In this document: in pieces, positions 6,265 through 7,263 of the stretch
Position numbering within the stretch: position 1 is the first letter of the stretch
Layout of the letters: every line of letters starts with the position of its first letter
Assembly (NCBI GenBank): GCA_021815535.1
Contig: JAKAGL010000122.1
Coordinates: forward strand, 1 to 7,263
Direction: 5' to 3'
Length of the DNA stretch: 7,263 bases
DNA from: a bacterium
Lineage (GTDB): Bacteria > Nitrospinota_A > UBA7883 > JACRGQ01
Position numbers and translations under genes: made by a program
Notes under the pieces: model-generated
The model's input: only the letters and a program-made list of their open reading frames with translations
Database searches by the model: none
What the model was told of the DNA's origin: nothing

Positions 6265-6278
6265 ACCGTTTTCCACAG

Positions 6279-6315
6279 AGCGCCGCCACCGGCAACGGGG
6301 GTGGCGCTTTTTTTT
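6279..6315 (+). terminator. intrinsic terminator after the barrel gene
   Basis: AGCGCC(GCC)ACC pairs with GGTGGCGCT (three-base bulge) across a short loop, followed directly by eight Ts (6308-6315). It starts 15 bases after the stop codon and closes the lipoprotein-barrel operon. Confidence 0.9.
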
Positions 6316-6328
6316 GAGCCTGTCCCGG

Positions 6329-6358
6329 TTTCCATAAATGCCCCAATCAGCGTACAAT
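6329..6358 (+). promoter_or_regulatory. candidate promoter of amrB
   Basis: TTTCCA (6329-6334, four of six matches to TTGACA) lies 18 bases before TACAAT (6353-6358, five of six to TATAAT). The preceding terminator means the downstream gene needs its own promoter, which supports the call. The predicted transcription start falls at or next to the A of the ATG at 6365. Confidence 0.5.
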
Positions 6359-6364
6359 TATTTT

Positions 6365-7263
6365 ATGCTTACAGCAGAACCAAAACCGCGCGTACGGTTT
6401 TTCGAACCCGTTACCTTCGAACATGAAGGGCAACGTTATGTGAATCTCCGCGATCCATTCCATTACGCTCCCGATGGGCTTTCAGTGAGCCTGCCCGCTT
6501 TCATGTTGATAACGTATATGGACGGCAGCCGCACCGTGGAGGATATTTGTGCCGCGTTCGAGGAAGAGTGCGGCAGCGCCATTCCGGCCGAGGCGGTGCG
6601 CAACCTGGTGAAGGATCTGGATAACAATCACCTTCTTGAGAATGAGAATTTTAAACTTCAAAAACAAAAGGTATGCGCGGCTTTCGCCGCCGCGCCGGTG
6701 AGAGCCGCCGCCTTGGCTGGCGGCGGTTATCCGGATGATCCGGCCGCCATACGTGCGATCCTGGAACGCTTTATGCCCGCCGTTGAAAGGGGCGGCCCCG
6801 CCCCTTTTGCCATTGTCGCGCCGCATATAGACCTTCTTGCGGGCGGGCCGGTATTTGGCGCGGCCTTCGCCCTTTTGCAGGGGAGCAAGGCGGATACTAC
6901 TTATGTCATTCTCGGCGTTGGCCATGCGTTGGAAGGGGACTTTTTTGCCTGTATCGACAAGGATTTTGAAACACCGCTCGGCGTCAGCCCGGTGAATCGG
7001 GAATTCCTCGCAGGTCTTGAAAAGGGTTTCGGCGAACCGATCTACCGGCAGATGTATGCCCACAAACATGAGCATTCGGTGGAATTCCAGGCGCTTTTCC
7101 TGCAGCAACTGCTTCCAAGCCGTCACCGCATCGTTCCCATCCTTTTCTCCTTTCCTGAAGTCATCGAAGAACTGGAGCATCCCGCGTATAACTGCCAACG
7201 GGTCGACCGTTTCACCGCGGCGCTCAAGAAGCAGATCGACAGACTAGGGGATAAGGTCTGTAT
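6365..7263 (+). CDS. amrB: AmmeMemoRadiSam system protein B, MEMO1 family (3' partial)
   Basis: The frame stays open from the ATG at 6365 to the window end (299 complete codons), so the C-terminus is missing. Residues about 8-95 form an N-terminal domain typical of bacterial members: RFFEPVTFEHEGQRYVNLRDP, then a region with DGSRTVEDICAAF and a helical segment ending near LLENE, resembling a PqqD-like or winged-helix unit. The MEMO1 domain follows with APHIDLLAGG (His154), GVGHA (His187) and HKHEHSVEFQALFLQ (His235, His237). These correspond to the conserved His motifs that bind metal in MEMO1 proteins; the Cys expected further on is outside the window. Bacterial members are encoded near an AMMECR1-domain protein and a radical SAM protein, neither of which is visible here. 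The system's reaction is not established. The 6365 start is preferred because the first 25 residues match the family N-terminus, although it has no Shine-Dalgarno sequence. Confidence 0.92.
   Translation, partial: MLTAEPKPRVRFFEPVTFEHEGQRYVNLRDPFHYAPDGLSVSLPAFMLITYMDGSRTVEDICAAFEEECGSAIPAEAVRNLVKDLDNNHLLENENFKLQKQKVCAAFAAAPVRAAALAGGGYPDDPAAIRAILERFMPAVERGGPAPFAIVAPHIDLLAGGPVFGAAFALLQGSKADTTYVILGVGHALEGDFFACIDKDFETPLGVSPVNREFLAGLEKGFGEPIYRQMYAHKHEHSVEFQALFLQQLLPSRHRIVPILFSFPEVIEELEHPAYNCQRVDRFTAALKKQIDRLGDKVC

Noticed and set aside
6440..6442. GTG as the amrB start, with AAGGG upstream
   Set aside because: Starting here would delete the first 25 residues (FFEPVTFEHEGQR region), which look like the conserved N-terminus of the family; kept only as a possible secondary start.
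6482..7198. 238-codon - strand open frame antisense to amrB
   Set aside because: The + strand frame carries all the MEMO1 motifs; the antisense frame has no recognisable product.

Overview
The window looks like a Gram-negative bacterium of moderate to high GC. It encodes a lipobox lipoprotein, an outer-membrane beta-barrel ending in Phe, and a MEMO1-family protein carrying an N-terminal helical domain. The last arrangement is one I associate with deltaproteobacteria-like and related phyla; that lineage guess is inference from protein style, not from a marker gene. All seven supported genes lie on the + strand.

Left block (1-3780): an SGNH/GDSL-type hydrolase cut by the window start, a three-helix SxtJ-family membrane protein, a 49-residue DUF5989-type membrane peptide, and a full-length NodU/CmcH/SxtI-type O-carbamoyltransferase. 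The last three are tightly spaced (9 and 12 bases between them). These are the same four protein classes as sxtL, sxtJ, sxtK and sxtI, the neighbouring genes of cyanobacterial saxitoxin clusters. No saxitoxin-core enzyme is visible here. The natural reading is a transferable carbamoylation module acting on another substrate, perhaps a cell-surface glycan or a secondary metabolite. The two small membrane proteins have no established function, and this is the part of the window most worth attention.

Middle (3781-4253): 473 bases without a convincing gene. The last ~100 bases carry a good candidate promoter, a 5'-end stem-loop, a 12-base palindrome and a strong ribosome-binding site for the next operon.

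Right block (4254-6315): a two-gene unit encoding an alanine-rich, cysteine-containing lipoprotein and a PorV/UPF0164/TraF-like outer-membrane barrel, closed by a clear intrinsic terminator. The pairing suggests a joint envelope role, but no specific function can be assigned.

End (6316-7263): the 5' part of amrB (AmmeMemoRadiSam system protein B, MEMO1 family), running off the window. Its start codon lacks a Shine-Dalgarno sequence and sits about 7 bases after a plausible -10 box, so it may be translated from a leaderless mRNA.
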